Assembly (NCBI GenBank): GCA_949282215.1 | Contig: CASDPF010000013.1 | Location: 1 to 64,000, forward strand | DNA from: an uncultured bacterium | GTDB taxonomy: Bacteria; Cyanobacteriota; Vampirovibrionia; Gastranaerophilales; Gastranaerophilaceae | Direction of reading: 5' to 3' | DNA: 64,000 nt | Shown here: piece after piece, positions 18,901-27,543 of the stretch | Numbering within the stretch: position 1 is the first letter of the stretch | How the letters are laid out: the number at the start of each line of letters is the position of its first letter | Made by a program: the position numbers and the translations under genes | The notes under the pieces: model-generated | What the model saw: only the letters and a program-made list of their open reading frames with translations | Database searches by the model: none | Told to the model about the DNA's origin: nothing

Positions 18901-19217
18901 AATTTGCAAAAGAAGAACATGAAAAACACGGATTGCCGATTAAAGAGGCTGCGATAAAAGCTGCTAAACTAAGATTTAGAGCAATTATGATGACAGAATT
19001 GGCATTCATTATCGGGGTATTACCGATGTTATTTGCAACAGGTGCAGGTGCTAATTCAAGAATTTCTGTCGGCTCTACGGTATTTGGCGGTATGATTGCG
19101 GCTTGTACTTTGGGGGCTGTTTTAACTCCTGCATTCTATGTTATAGTTCAGGAATTTGTTGATTTGTTCCCTAAAAAAGAAATTACGGAAAAAGATTTGG
19201 AGATTTCAGTAAAATGA
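15957..19217 (+). CDS. RND-family efflux transporter (HAE1/AcrB type)
   Basis: 1086 residues, the size of AcrB-type pumps, starting 15 bases after the adaptor. It has twelve membrane helices in the RND pattern (one, then a large periplasmic loop, then six; repeated). The proton-relay aspartates are present in helix 4 ([16 protein letters not shown]) and the helix-10 lysine in [14 protein letters not shown]. Porter and docking segments are complete (YKVQ-type and [11 protein letters not shown]). An HAE1 (hydrophobe/amphiphile, drug) role is more likely than heavy metal export, since the metal-type methionine pair and CzcA signature are not apparent. The ORF overlaps the channel gene by 4 bases. 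Confidence 0.95.
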   Translation: MKKIFDKEKLFFFIRKPRFALVISLCIVILGLISLLSLKQESYPDVTPPQVRVSASYQGASAEVIESSIATVLENKLNGVENMTYMTSTSTDGSYSLTLYFKVGTDKNINLMNVQNLIQRVQSQLPEEVQRTGVTAISRSSGSGAIILTLYPESGDWSQLDLTNYGSIYIKDELKRVEGVADVSVFGGGNYSMRIWLDPQKMAGLNISTSEVQTAIKNQNTQVATGALGQLPTDEKQALQITLKTPGRLVDVKEFENIIIRSNIDGSNVKIKDIARVELGAESYSNLGLVNGKPSAVVVISQLPDANIINLSNAVKAKVNEMNSRMTNGIKILYVKDDADFIHESMKEVEFTILLTALIVVIIIYLFLGDGMATLVPCVTIPVSLIGTFFALKAMGMTINLLSLFALVLAVGVVVDDAIVVIENVKRHIDEGKSAIIATQLTMEEVGSSLVAMAMVLMAVFVPIIFMTGMTGVMYKQFAVCIAVSIAISAICALSLSPAMCSHFLGQKKQEHDYSKMPLLLKLDRIKERIFKRTGVLVVKFNELFSKVEDFYMEYVTKFVYNKKLVAIFYLSVVALTLFSFKTISTGFIPDEDQGVLLASITLPDGASLSRTEEVSRRFVDEIKTIPGINPEKLTVFGGDGATNQSTVIIQLADYSERKMNPVKWIKYKFQGKETNLSHVAILNKVRAVASNTKEASIMSFSPPAINGMSMMGGFEFQMLSQGEYTPQDLESWANKLVAAANQNPTLSSVYTSFQANVPQYIVDIDYEKALAQNVDLQELYATLSSMLGTYYVNDFNKYDRVFKVQMQAESRFRDKATDLSGIYVKNKSGVMVPILSIVKLRQTVGTASISRYNQYKSVQIQGQQASGKSSGDAMNAMEEVAKQVLPSDITFDWSGTSAQEREASGQTAMIVGMALVFVYLFLVALYESYTIPIAVLLISPIAALGALIFQMMINQSFDIYSQVGMITLIGLAAKQSILIVEFAKEEHEKHGLPIKEAAIKAAKLRFRAIMMTELAFIIGVLPMLFATGAGANSRISVGSTVFGGMIAACTLGAVLTPAFYVIVQEFVDLFPKKEITEKDLEISVK

Positions 19218-20731
19218 AAAAGGTTATAAATTTACTCTTAATATGTTCGGTTATTACAATAGCTTCTTCAAATGTTGCTTTTGCAAAAGCTAAAAATCAG
19301 CAGACAATAGCAAAAAAGACAGAAGAAGTACAAATAGTTAAACCTGAAAAAAATAAAAAAGTTAACAAAAGACTCGAAAAAAAGAAAAATGCCGCAAATG
19401 CAAAGTCAAAAGTTGAAAGTTCAAAAGAAGCTGAGGGCATGTATGAAACAAAATTCCCGACCATAAACAGTAAAATTGAATATGCTGATATGAACGGTGA
19501 GGTTACACTGAGTGATTGCATTAAGCTCGCTATTACTCATAACCCTACGATTATGTCAGCCATCAGTAATTCAGAAATTTATAAATCTCGAATAGGGCAG
19601 GCATGGTCGAATTATTTCCCAACCCTTAGTGCAGGAGTAAACTATTCTCGTAACGATATGTTTATGACAATGGGTAATGCATATATGAGTTCAATGAACC
19701 AAAAATATAATATGTATTATATGCCGACTCTTTCTGCTGATATGCTGCTTTTTGATTTCGGAAAAACAAAAGCTATGGCTGATATGGCTAAAAGAAATTT
19801 TGAATCTTCAAGATATGATGCTGAGACAAGTATTGAGCTTGTTATTTATAATGTAAAAGTTGCTTATTACAATTTGTTATTTGCAGAAATTCAAAAAGCT
19901 GTCTATGAAGATACCGTAAAGGATTTCGAACTTCAATTAAAACAAGCCAGTGCTCATTATCACATTGGTAAGAAAGCTAAAATTGATGTAACTACAGCAG
20001 AATATAACTTAGGGAATGCTAAAGTTAATTTAATTAAGGCTAAAAATACGCTGGAACTTGCAGCTGCACAATTAGCGAATGCTGTGGGTATTCCTGAATT
20101 GGAAGACGTTATATTAAAAGATAAGCTAAATACAAAGGCTTATGATGTAAATTTTAAAGATTTACTATCGACAGCAGAAGCGTCACGTCCGGCATTGTTA
20201 TCTTACAAGAAAAAGATGGATGCGGCAGAAATGAATATAAGAACTACTAAACGTGCTTTTACTCCTGATATAAGTGCTTTCGGATCATACAATCAAGGTG
20301 GACGTCAGATAGATAGTGATTATGGCTATCAGGTAGGTGTTCAGTTAAATTATACCGCATTGAATCTTATGTTATTGAAAAAACAAGTAGATGAAGCGAT
20401 TTCAACTTATAAAAAAGCTGTTGCTGATTATGAAATGCAAAGACAAAATGTATATTTAGAAGTAAAAAGTGCATACATTAATCTTTTAAACTCTCATGAT
20501 AGTATTGGGGTTTCAAAACTTGCACTTCAACAAGCCAAAGAACGTCAATATCAGGCATTTAGAAGGTATCAAGTCGGGCTAGGGGATGCAATCGAATTTA
20601 AAGATGCTGAAAACTCATACTTAAATGCTCAACTTGATTATTATTCAAACGTTTTGAATTACAATATCAATGCTGCAGAACTTGAAAGAGTAGTTGGTGC
20701 TCCGATAAAAGAATCTGATGTGGATTTGTAA
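19214..20731 (+). CDS. TolC-family outer membrane efflux channel
   Basis: 505 residues with a signal peptide ([18 protein letters not shown]). A Lys-rich spacer (about 25-75) precedes the channel domain. Two outer membrane efflux repeats follow: [18 protein letters not shown] at the start of the first, and long alpha-helical stretches of the TolC tunnel in each. The start ATGA overlaps the pump stop by 4 bases, so it is co-translated with it. Presence of an outer-membrane channel shows a diderm envelope. The Lys-rich spacer is unusual and has no known role. Confidence 0.92.
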   Translation: MKKVINLLLICSVITIASSNVAFAKAKNQQTIAKKTEEVQIVKPEKNKKVNKRLEKKKNAANAKSKVESSKEAEGMYETKFPTINSKIEYADMNGEVTLSDCIKLAITHNPTIMSAISNSEIYKSRIGQAWSNYFPTLSAGVNYSRNDMFMTMGNAYMSSMNQKYNMYYMPTLSADMLLFDFGKTKAMADMAKRNFESSRYDAETSIELVIYNVKVAYYNLLFAEIQKAVYEDTVKDFELQLKQASAHYHIGKKAKIDVTTAEYNLGNAKVNLIKAKNTLELAAAQLANAVGIPELEDVILKDKLNTKAYDVNFKDLLSTAEASRPALLSYKKKMDAAEMNIRTTKRAFTPDISAFGSYNQGGRQIDSDYGYQVGVQLNYTALNLMLLKKQVDEAISTYKKAVADYEMQRQNVYLEVKSAYINLLNSHDSIGVSKLALQQAKERQYQAFRRYQVGLGDAIEFKDAENSYLNAQLDYYSNVLNYNINAAELERVVGAPIKESDVDL

Positions 20732-20749
20732 AAAATAAGTTAATCTTTT

Positions 20750-21550
20750 TTATCTAAGATTCCGAAAATTGGTACAGTATTTAACTCCTAAATTTTCAGC
20801 TTGTTCGTGCCAGAATTTATCAATTGCTTTTGCGGCTTGTCCATTTTTTATAAATTCTGTTTCTATTGTTCTAATTTTATCAACCAAACTGGCATCTTTT
20901 AATAATTTTTTACCTTCAGCTACGAGTTTTCTGTTTGTTATAAGTTCATTATTAATCGTTACATTTATTAAAGGTGGAATATTTTTTTGTAATTCTGTTG
21001 GGAAAAGTTGTTTCCACATATTTGAATATTTTTCTATTGCAATTGCTGATACTCCAATCCGTGTACTAAAATCAATGATATTTCTTAATTTATTCGGTAG
21101 ATAATGCATAAGTTTACTTTCAGCTTTTTTTTCAAGCATTGAGAATTCGCCTTTTTGATTATATGCAATCATTCGGTTAAATTTATTTGTAATTAATACA
21201 AGGTAATCTTGAAGACTTACAGGAGTTGTTCCAAATTTTGAATGGTTTGGATGTCCATGTATAAAGTCGGCAGATGCTGTTAGTGTTTCAGCTGTACTTT
21301 TGGGAATTTCAATGAAATTGAAATTCCCGTTGAATTCTTTTAATACTCTGTTTTTATTAATAATTATTCCTCTTTCAAAAGGGAATGGTAGTTTTAATGC
21401 TTGAATGACCCGATTTTTTGCATATGTTTGAGCCGCTTCTGTTGTTTGAAAATTTATAGTGTTGTCAGGTCTTATCCAACCGAGAGATTTTGTTTTTATA
21501 TTTTTTAAATTGATTTTTGGATAATTTAATGGGGCAATTAGTTTTATCAT
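20750..21550 (-). CDS. JAMM/MPN-like putative metalloprotease domain protein
   Basis: 266 residues. Motif residues of a JAMM (MPN+) zinc metalloprotease can be laid out: Glu59 in PFERGIII, H98-x-H100-P (FIHGHPNHS) and S112-x-x-D115 (PVSLQD). This gives E...HxHP...SxxD in the right order, with hydrophobic strands between. The gap from HxHP to S (10 residues) is longer than the usual 6-7, so the fold is inferred, not certain. Known JAMM proteins cleave isopeptide bonds or amide links (deubiquitinases, RadC-like, JAB phage-tail proteins). No signal peptide. The C-terminal half (about 150-266) is helical and unrecognised. It stands alone on the minus strand. Confidence 0.55.
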   Translation of the reverse strand: MIKLIAPLNYPKINLKNIKTKSLGWIRPDNTINFQTTEAAQTYAKNRVIQALKLPFPFERGIIINKNRVLKEFNGNFNFIEIPKSTAETLTASADFIHGHPNHSKFGTTPVSLQDYLVLITNKFNRMIAYNQKGEFSMLEKKAESKLMHYLPNKLRNIIDFSTRIGVSAIAIEKYSNMWKQLFPTELQKNIPPLINVTINNELITNRKLVAEGKKLLKDASLVDKIRTIETEFIKNGQAAKAIDKFWHEQAENLGVKYCTNFRNLR

Positions 21551-21640
21551 TTTTATACCTTTATATATTTAAAAATCTATCAAGAAAAAATTTTAATTAT
21601 TTCTAAGATATTATAAAGAAATGTTAATCATTTAATATAT

Positions 21641-21823
21641 TTAATTTAAAATCTCGTTTTGCCAAAAATAATTTACAATATCTGAACCGCTCATTCCACT
21701 CCAATGAATACATTGTAGGCTGAATTTGTTATTTCCTGTATTGTAATTGGGTATGTACTTGATTCTGTTGTTAAGTAACAGTTGATTTGATGAAAAATAA
21801 CAGAGATAATGACTATTCGCAAT
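21641..21823 (-). pseudogene. Gene remnant without a start codon
   Basis: A minus-strand frame of about 60 residues runs from an in-frame stop to TAA 21641-21643. It has protein-like composition (NRIKYIPNYNTGNNKFSLQC, then IHWSGMSGSDIVNYFW) with Trp, Cys and Gly in a folded-domain pattern, but no ATG, GTG or TTG upstream in frame. It is best read as the surviving C-terminal part of a dead gene. It is flanked by AT-rich noncoding sequence. Confidence 0.4.
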
Positions 21824-21831
21824 CTAAATCT

Positions 21832-22401
21832 TTAATTAGACAGTTTTTTCAACCAGCTGAATAGTTTACCAAAGAAGGTATTCTTCTTTGATTGTTCCGA
21901 TGAGTTCTGTGAAAGAAGACTCTTTTTAATATCCATCATTTCTTCATATTGTTTTTTTTCTATTAAGTCTTTTATTTCATCTGATGCTTCTATTTCATTA
22001 CAGAGTGAACATTTTAACTCTGAAAATTCTAAATCTTTAATTTTCTGGGCTAATCTATTAATTAAATCCTTATGGGATACTTTATTTTCGCCTGTATCAA
22101 CTAAAAATACTAATTTAGGGTAAATTTTCATTCCTTCAAATTTGACTAATACGTCTAGGTTTACGCTAGCCCATTTATAAAGTGAGCCGTTTTGATATTG
22201 ATATGCATTACGATCAAAATATACATTTGTATCATAATGTTTAAAAAATTCATTGAGGGCTTTTGATTCTTTAAGTGCCTGCATAAGTGTTAGAACTTCT
22301 TCAGTATCCTTTTTAGGGCTAAGCATACGGGAAAATTTTATAGATTTTAGACTGCCGAAATTCGGTTGTTTGTATTGTGTGTAATTGTTGTCAATTCTCA
22401 T
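21832..22401 (-). CDS. Hypothetical protein with PNFGS N-terminal signature
   Basis: 189 residues, starting MRIDNNYTQYKQPNFGSLKS. The PNFGSLK segment matches the F-x-[GS] signature of three other proteins in the window. The body has an acidic/helical pattern, a CSLC pair around residues 131-134, and a Lys/Trp-rich C terminus (FFGKLFSWLKKLSN) that may touch a membrane. No signal peptide or known domain is seen. A 12-base inverted repeat lies 40 bases upstream. Confidence 0.6.
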   Translation of the reverse strand: MRIDNNYTQYKQPNFGSLKSIKFSRMLSPKKDTEEVLTLMQALKESKALNEFFKHYDTNVYFDRNAYQYQNGSLYKWASVNLDVLVKFEGMKIYPKLVFLVDTGENKVSHKDLINRLAQKIKDLEFSELKCSLCNEIEASDEIKDLIEKKQYEEMMDIKKSLLSQNSSEQSKKNTFFGKLFSWLKKLSN

Positions 22402-22750
22402 TTACATATATCCTCAATTATTGCATCTAAGAATAGAAAACTTGTAATATTTAATTTTGCTATTTTATTACTAAATATTACAACATGAGAATTTATAAAT
22501 TGGACTTTAACATGACTGCTAAAATTTTTTGATTTCAGTAAACATTGGGCGAATTTAAAAGTGTTTTTTGTAGATTCTAGTCCTAATAAAGTCCCATTTC
22601 GACCTATAAAAAATTAATATCATAAGGCTTCTGACAGCTATAATTTAGTGTTATTAGGTAAATATGGTAAAGCAACTTGAATGGTTCAGAATACAAATCG
22701 GACTTTAAAATATCATCTGTATTGATGTAATTTTATTTTAAATTCCGCAT
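22402..22750. other. Intergenic region with inverted repeat and possible decayed sequence
   Basis: No complete gene. It holds a perfect 12-base inverted repeat with an 18-base loop (TTGTAATATTTA at 22442-22453 and its complement at 22472-22483). On the plus strand a peptide beginning MRIYKLDFNM from about 22486 breaks by frameshift near 22520 and could continue as KHWANLKVFF to about 22616. I cannot tell decayed gene from chance. The element GGACTTTAA occurs twice (about 22502 and 22702). Confidence 0.4.
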
Positions 22751-22779
22751 AAAAAAAGTTCTCAAATCGAGAACTTTTT
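22751..22779. terminator. Bidirectional terminator beside tRNA-Gln
   Basis: AAAAAGTTCTC with a 5-base loop and its exact complement, ending in a T-run on either strand. On the minus strand it lies 6 bases beyond the tRNA 3' end, so it would end tRNA transcription. Confidence 0.8.
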
Positions 22780-22784
22780 AAAAT

Positions 22785-22856
22785 CTGGGACGGAAGGATT
22801 CGAACCTCCGAATGGCTGGACCAAAACCAGCTGCCTTACCACTTGGCGACGTCCCA
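22785..22856 (-). tRNA. tRNA-Gln (anticodon UUG)
   Basis: On the minus strand the 72 bases fold as a standard cloverleaf. The acceptor stem pairs TGGGACG with CGTCCCA. The anticodon stem is GCTGG/CCAGC around the loop TTTTGGT, giving anticodon TTG. The T arm is GGAGGTTCGAATCCTTCC. The 3' CCA is not encoded. It reads CAA and CAG codons. Confidence 0.95.
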
Positions 22857-22912
22857 ATATCGGCTACATCTATTATTCTACTTGATAAATTATTATTGTC
22901 AATATTTTTATT

Positions 22913-23131
22913 TTATTTTATTTCTTTGAAAAAGTCATTGATGTCTACTCGCAGTATTTTTGACAGCTTAAAAATAACGAGTGCACTGGGAATAATTGTA
23001 CCGCGTTCTAATTTTCCGACATAATTTATACTCATATCAAGAAGTTCGGCAAGCTTATCCTGTGTATAATGCCGACGTAGTCTCTCTGCTCTTATATTAG
23101 AACCTAAAATGTACCCAAAATCATTTTGCAT
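22913..23131 (-). CDS. Small XRE-family helix-turn-helix regulator
   Basis: 72 residues, essentially one helix-turn-helix domain of the Cro/CI (XRE) type: LGSNIRAERLRRHYTQDKLA, then LLDMSINYVGKLERGTIIPS, ending LRVDINDFFKEI. Such single-domain proteins bind operators as dimers. There is no partner domain, so the signal is unknown. The first pilin gene is divergent, 107 bases away, and is a possible target. Confidence 0.9.
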   Translation of the reverse strand: MQNDFGYILGSNIRAERLRRHYTQDKLAELLDMSINYVGKLERGTIIPSALVIFKLSKILRVDINDFFKEIK

Positions 23132-23238
23132 ACGTATAATTCTATCTTATTGACAGATACAATCAAAGAGAGTATAGTAAATAATATATTTACTATAATA
23201 AATATTTAATATATTATTATAATTATTTGGAGAGATAT

Positions 23239-23949
23239 ATGAATAAGTTTTTTAAAGCTTTTACATTAGCAGAAGTCTTAATTACATTAAGTATAATCGG
23301 CATTGTTGCTGCAATGACATTGCCTACGTTGGTTCAGAAAAATCAAGAAAAAGAAACTATTGTAAAGTTAAAAAAAGCGTATTCAATATTATCTCAAGCA
23401 TATTATTCGGCTATTTCTGAATACGGGGATAGCTCTGAATGGGATTTGGGAGAAGTATATTCACCTGAGGGTGCTGCATCTATTGCCGAGAAATTAGTTA
23501 AATATTTTAAGTTTCATAAAATATGCGGTACGGAACCCGGCTGTTTTCCTAAGGTTACATATAGAGGGTTTAATAATTCAAGTTGGTATTATATTTATAA
23601 TACTAATAGAGTGTATAAATTAATCTTGGTTGACGGTACTTTAATAGGTTTTGAAAGTCATGGAAATGAATACTGTAAAACCTCTTATTGTGCAAAAGTA
23701 TTTGTTGATGTGAACGGTTATAAAGGTCCAAATCAGTTAGGGTATGATACGTTTTCATTTTATTTGCAAAAGGGGAGGATAATGCCTTATGGGTATCAAG
23801 GTGATACTGTTGATCCTTTTGATACAAGTAAAATCAAAACAGATATTGGAGAATTTCTGACAGCTTGGGTTTTGGTTAATGAAAATATGGATTACAAAAG
23901 ATGTCCTGAAAAACTGGGCTGGGATAAGGCTAGCAGTTGTAAAGACTAA
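23239..23949 (+). CDS. Type IV pilin-like/pseudopilin protein (no leader cassette)
   Basis: 236 residues from the ATG preceded by GGAG (TTG 23227 rejected). The prepilin signal is short (MNKFFKA), cut before FTLAEVLITL, with Glu at +5 of the mature protein. The hydrophobic helix is followed by a globular domain with four Cys and the DVNG..GPNQLGYDTF stretch, a D-x-N-G...P-N..G.D loop that may bind calcium as in other pseudopilins. Unlike the other four pilins in the window it lacks the poly-G leader; its upstream region is AT-only with repeated TAATATAT elements. The C-terminal WEIxDDYPW motif is also absent. It tail-overlaps the Nif3-like gene by 4 bases. Confidence 0.9.
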   Translation: MNKFFKAFTLAEVLITLSIIGIVAAMTLPTLVQKNQEKETIVKLKKAYSILSQAYYSAISEYGDSSEWDLGEVYSPEGAASIAEKLVKYFKFHKICGTEPGCFPKVTYRGFNNSSWYYIYNTNRVYKLILVDGTLIGFESHGNEYCKTSYCAKVFVDVNGYKGPNQLGYDTFSFYLQKGRIMPYGYQGDTVDPFDTSKIKTDIGEFLTAWVLVNENMDYKRCPEKLGWDKASSCKD

Positions 23950-24635
23950 GATGGGTCTTTATAATATATAAAAGGACTTTTTTCTTCAGCTTTAATTGTT
24001 TCAACTCCATTTAGAAGTGACTTAAAGACATCTAGCACAAGTATTTCGCTTTCAAAGTGTCCGATGTCAAAAAGTATTATAGGACTTTCTAGTGCTGTAT
24101 GGAATTTTACATCCCCTGTCACAAGTGCATCTGCACCATTTTCATAAGCTTCTTGTATAAAGTCTGCACCACTTCCTGCACAAAATGCAATTCTTTTTAG
24201 ATATTTTTTATTTCGATTATTTACAAAGCGAAAGTTTGGAGAAATTTTTGATAATTTTTTTGAAAATTCTCTAACATCAGTATTTATATCTACATATCTT
24301 AAAAAATCTGATTTTTCGCTTACTTCCAAACCTAAGCTTTTTACAAGAGTGTCTGTAGTACCTCCGTTTGTGCGGTCAAGATTTGTGTGAGCACTGTAAA
24401 TATCTATGTTTTTCCAATTTGTCGGGACATAAAAAAGAGGATGATGCGAAATTATCATGTCACAATTTTGTTCAAGTGCTTGTTTTATAATATCATTGGT
24501 TACCGTGAGAGCAAGCATTACTCTTTTGATTTCGGATTTTTCGGTTTCAACTCCCCAGCCTGAGCAGTCCCAGCTTTCTGCAAGTTCCGGAGATGCAAAA
24601 TTTTCTATTTTTTGAATAATTTCGTATTTATTCAT
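23946..24635 (-). CDS. Nif3-like dinuclear metal centre protein
   Basis: 229 residues of the NIF3/YbgI family, which forms a toroid with a two-metal centre; annotated roles include GTP cyclohydrolase type 2, but the reaction is unsettled. Motifs: CSGWGVE near the N terminus, IISHHPLFY (metal His pair), AHTNLDRTNGG, VTGDVKFHTAL and DIGHFESE near the C terminus. All expected metal ligands are present. It is the last gene of the gmk-coaBC-nif3 operon and overlaps coaBC by 8 bases. Confidence 0.88.
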   Translation of the reverse strand: MNKYEIIQKIENFASPELAESWDCSGWGVETEKSEIKRVMLALTVTNDIIKQALEQNCDMIISHHPLFYVPTNWKNIDIYSAHTNLDRTNGGTTDTLVKSLGLEVSEKSDFLRYVDINTDVREFSKKLSKISPNFRFVNNRNKKYLKRIAFCAGSGADFIQEAYENGADALVTGDVKFHTALESPIILFDIGHFESEILVLDVFKSLLNGVETIKAEEKSPFIYYKDPS

Positions 24636-25800
24636 TTATTTCCTTTAAAATCTGTTTTGCAATGTCTTTTTTAGAAGCTCTTTCAAGTTTTTTCATTTGT
24701 CCGTTTTTTTTCAAAACAGTGACTTCATTATAGTCGCTCGAAAAACCTATATCTTTTCTTGAAATATCATTTGCAACTAAATAATCGCAGCCTTTTTTTT
24801 GAATTTTTTCTTTTGCATTATTAATTAAGTTTTCACTTTCTGCACAAAAACCTATTATTTTTTGATGAGTTTTTTTAGTGCAAATTTCTTTTAATATATC
24901 AGGATTTTTAACGAGAGTAAGCGTTATTTCATCATCATTATTTTTTTTAATTTTTTGATCTGATTTATTTTTTACTCTATAATCTGCGACAGCAGCTGCC
25001 ATAATTACAATATCAGAACTTTCCAGTTTATTTTCAACTGCAAGTTTCATCTCTTGAGCGGATTTAACTTTTATAATTTCATAAGGGCGTTTTATGTCAA
25101 CAGTTGTAATGAGTGTAACATTATTGCCTTGAGAATACGCTTCATCTGCAAGAGCTATACCCATTTTGCCTGACGAATAATTAGAAATATATCTTACAGG
25201 ATCAATATCCTCAATAGTTCCTCCTGCTGTGATTAGATAATTTTTAGCATTAGTATTTTTTATTAGCAGGATATTCTTTGTTTCTTCAAAAATCTTTTCT
25301 ATATCGCAAAGTCTTCCTTTGCCTTCATATCCGCAAGCCAGAAATCCGCTTTCAGGGTCTAGTATTTTGTATCCAAGATTGGATAATTTTTGTAGATTTT
25401 CTTGAATAATAGGATTTTCCCACATATTGCAATTCATTGCAGGTGTAATAATTACAGGTTTTCTAAATGCACAGGCTATTGAGGTTAAAAGATTGTCGCA
25501 AATACCTGTTGCTATTTTAGAAATAGTATTAGCTGTCGCAGGAGCTATAATCATAATATCTGCTTCATCAGCGTATGAAATATGTTCTGGGATATATTTT
25601 TCAAGCTCAAATTCTTCTACACCGACTTCGTTTTGACTAAGGTTTTGCAAAGTCAGTTTTGTTACAAAATTCAGAGCATTTTTTGTGCAAACTACACGTA
25701 CATTAGCATTGTGGCGTTTGAACATTCTTATTAATTCACAAATTTTATATGCAGCAATTCCGCCGGTAATTCCGATGAGAATATTTTTACCGCTTAACAT
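24628..25800 (-). CDS. coaBC: Bifunctional phosphopantothenoylcysteine decarboxylase/phosphopantothenate-cysteine ligase
   Basis: Makes 4'-phosphopantetheine for coenzyme A from phosphopantothenate and cysteine. 390 residues. The N-terminal flavin decarboxylase half has GITGGIAAYK, SYADEADIMIIAPATANTI and PAMNCNMW with the catalytic Cys-containing flap. The C-terminal ligase half has TAGGTIEDIDPVRYISNYSSGKMG and AAVADYRVKNKSDQKIKK. Both halves are complete. It overlaps gmk by 7 bases and nif3 by 8. Confidence 0.96.
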   Translation of the reverse strand: MLSGKNILIGITGGIAAYKICELIRMFKRHNANVRVVCTKNALNFVTKLTLQNLSQNEVGVEEFELEKYIPEHISYADEADIMIIAPATANTISKIATGICDNLLTSIACAFRKPVIITPAMNCNMWENPIIQENLQKLSNLGYKILDPESGFLACGYEGKGRLCDIEKIFEETKNILLIKNTNAKNYLITAGGTIEDIDPVRYISNYSSGKMGIALADEAYSQGNNVTLITTVDIKRPYEIIKVKSAQEMKLAVENKLESSDIVIMAAAVADYRVKNKSDQKIKKNNDDEITLTLVKNPDILKEICTKKTHQKIIGFCAESENLINNAKEKIQKKGCDYLVANDISRKDIGFSSDYNEVTVLKKNGQMKKLERASKKDIAKQILKEINE

Positions 25801-26372
25801 TTTTCTTGTTCTCCGACAATTATGTTTTCAAGCTCAGCTATTGCGTTATCTAAATCATCATTTACGACTTTATAATCGAAATTTTCTGCTCTTTCAAGTT
25901 CAATTTTAACTTCTTGTAATCGTCTTTGGATAGTTGATTCATCTTCTGTATGACGACCTCTTAATCTATTTTCAAGAGTTTCAATTGATGGAGGGTAAAT
26001 GAAAATCAAAACAGCTTCAGGCATTTGTTTTTTTACCTGCAAAGCTCCTTGAGTATCAATTTCAAGAATTATGTCTTTTCCTTCTTCAAGGCACTGGTTT
26101 ATATATTTTTTCTTTGTTCCGTATCGGTTTCCTGCAAATTCCGCCCATTCTAAAAATTTATTATTATCGATGCAGTTTTGAAATTCTTCTTTTGTCAAAA
26201 AGAAATAATTTACCCCATCAACTTCTCCCCTTCTTGGTGCTCTTGTTGTACAGGAAATTGACAGCATAAAGTTGGGGTTTTTAGTTAAAAAGCCTTTCAA
26301 AACGGTTCCTTTTCCGACACCTGAGGAACCTGAAATTACAAATAACTTTTTTTTGCAAGAATTTTTATTCAT
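25794..26372 (-). CDS. gmk: Guanylate kinase
   Basis: Phosphorylates GMP to GDP with ATP. 192 residues from the ATG 26372 (TTG 26387 gives five more residues). P-loop SGSSGVGKGT near residue 14, GMP-binding STRAPRRGEVDG and the GVNYFFLTKEEF segment, then the lid RLRGRHTEDESTIQRRL. All are typical of Gmk. No Shine-Dalgarno sequence is visible, and the start lies 15 bases from the divergent histidine kinase start. It heads the gmk-coaBC-nif3 operon. Confidence 0.95.
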   Translation of the reverse strand: MNKNSCKKKLFVISGSSGVGKGTVLKGFLTKNPNFMLSISCTTRAPRRGEVDGVNYFFLTKEEFQNCIDNNKFLEWAEFAGNRYGTKKKYINQCLEEGKDIILEIDTQGALQVKKQMPEAVLIFIYPPSIETLENRLRGRHTEDESTIQRRLQEVKIELERAENFDYKVVNDDLDNAIAELENIIVGEQEKC

Positions 26373-26380
26373 ATTATAAT
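26353..26380 (+). promoter_or_regulatory. Promoter of the histidine kinase, probably leaderless
   Basis: TTGCAA, 16 bases and TATAAT at 26375-26380. The expected transcription start is the A of the ATG at 26387, so the mRNA would have no 5' leader. Confidence 0.55.
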
Positions 26381-26386
26381 TATACA

Positions 26387-27538
26387 ATGAATATTTCGAA
26401 TGAAAAATTCTTAAGTAAATTTTTGAAAAAACTTAATACATTATCATCGGTCAAAGAAGTATGCAAGGAGGTATCTTTAGAGCTTTTAAAGATTACCAAA
26501 GCACATGCTTGCTGGTTTTATCTTGTAGACAATGAGGCGAATTGCGTGCTTGCGAAAAAGATTTACTATGCAGCAGATGCCGATAAATCTTTGCAAGGTG
26601 AAGTCGAGCAAATCTATATGCTTGGTGAAGATTTGTTTTTAAATAATTTTGATATGGAAGATACTCTTGAGTATTTCTATAAATTATCGAAAGAAAATGT
26701 AATTATTATGCCCGTAATTTGGCGTCAATTTTTATTCGGGTATATTGCTTTAGTGGGGAAACGTAAAGATTTTAATCTAAAAAATCATGTGATGGCTGAA
26801 ATTATTGCAGAATGTGTTGATTCGAGGCTTGAGATCCTAACTTTGAAATCAGAATTACAAAGACATAATAAGGATAAAATTCAGTTTTTAGCGAGTATTT
26901 CGCATGAATACAAAACTCCGTTGAATTCGATAATCGGATTTTCAGATATGCTGAAAAATAGTCTTTATGGTTCTGCTGATTATAAATATATTGATAATAT
27001 TTCTAAAAGTTCAAAATTTTTACTCGGTTTAATTCAGGATATACTCGATATGGCACGTTCTGAATTTGCGGAAATGGAGCTGAATTATGAAACCGTCCGT
27101 CCAAAACAGTTAATAGAAGATATAGTTTTAAGTTTTGATGAGATAATTAAATCTAAAAATCTCCATTTCTCTTACACATTAATGGATGTGGAAATTAAGG
27201 CGGATGTCAGAAGATTTCAGCAAATGGTTATGAATTTAATCTCAAATGCCGTCAAATTTAATAAATTAAACGGAAAAATAAAAATAGTTGCTTATATTAA
27301 TGAGAATAATGAATTTGTATTTGAAGTTACAGATACAGGTGATGGGATAAGAAAAAGGGATTACGACAAAATATTCAATTTCTTTTCACAGGTGAACAGG
27401 AGTCATCTGAAACGTCAACAAGGCTCAGGTGTCGGTCTTGCTTTATGTAAGAAAATTGCGGAAGCTCATAGCGGGCAAATTGGTTTTAAATCAAAATTAA
27501 ATCAAGGCAGTACATTCTGGTTTTCTATCCCGCAATGA
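26387..27538 (+). CDS. Soluble GAF-domain sensor histidine kinase
   Basis: 383 residues, no membrane helix, so a cytosolic sensor. A GAF-like input domain occupies about 1-150. HisKA follows with phosphoacceptor His in FLASISHEYKTPLNSI (about residue 173). The ATPase domain has the N box NLISNAVKFNK, G1 DTGDGI and G2 GSGVGLALCKK. It has no response regulator neighbour; the two NarL-type regulators at 35.6-36.9 kb are candidate partners. It diverges from gmk with almost no intergenic space. Confidence 0.92.
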   Translation: MNISNEKFLSKFLKKLNTLSSVKEVCKEVSLELLKITKAHACWFYLVDNEANCVLAKKIYYAADADKSLQGEVEQIYMLGEDLFLNNFDMEDTLEYFYKLSKENVIIMPVIWRQFLFGYIALVGKRKDFNLKNHVMAEIIAECVDSRLEILTLKSELQRHNKDKIQFLASISHEYKTPLNSIIGFSDMLKNSLYGSADYKYIDNISKSSKFLLGLIQDILDMARSEFAEMELNYETVRPKQLIEDIVLSFDEIIKSKNLHFSYTLMDVEIKADVRRFQQMVMNLISNAVKFNKLNGKIKIVAYINENNEFVFEVTDTGDGIRKRDYDKIFNFFSQVNRSHLKRQQGSGVGLALCKKIAEAHSGQIGFKSKLNQGSTFWFSIPQ

Positions 27539-27543
27539 GAATA

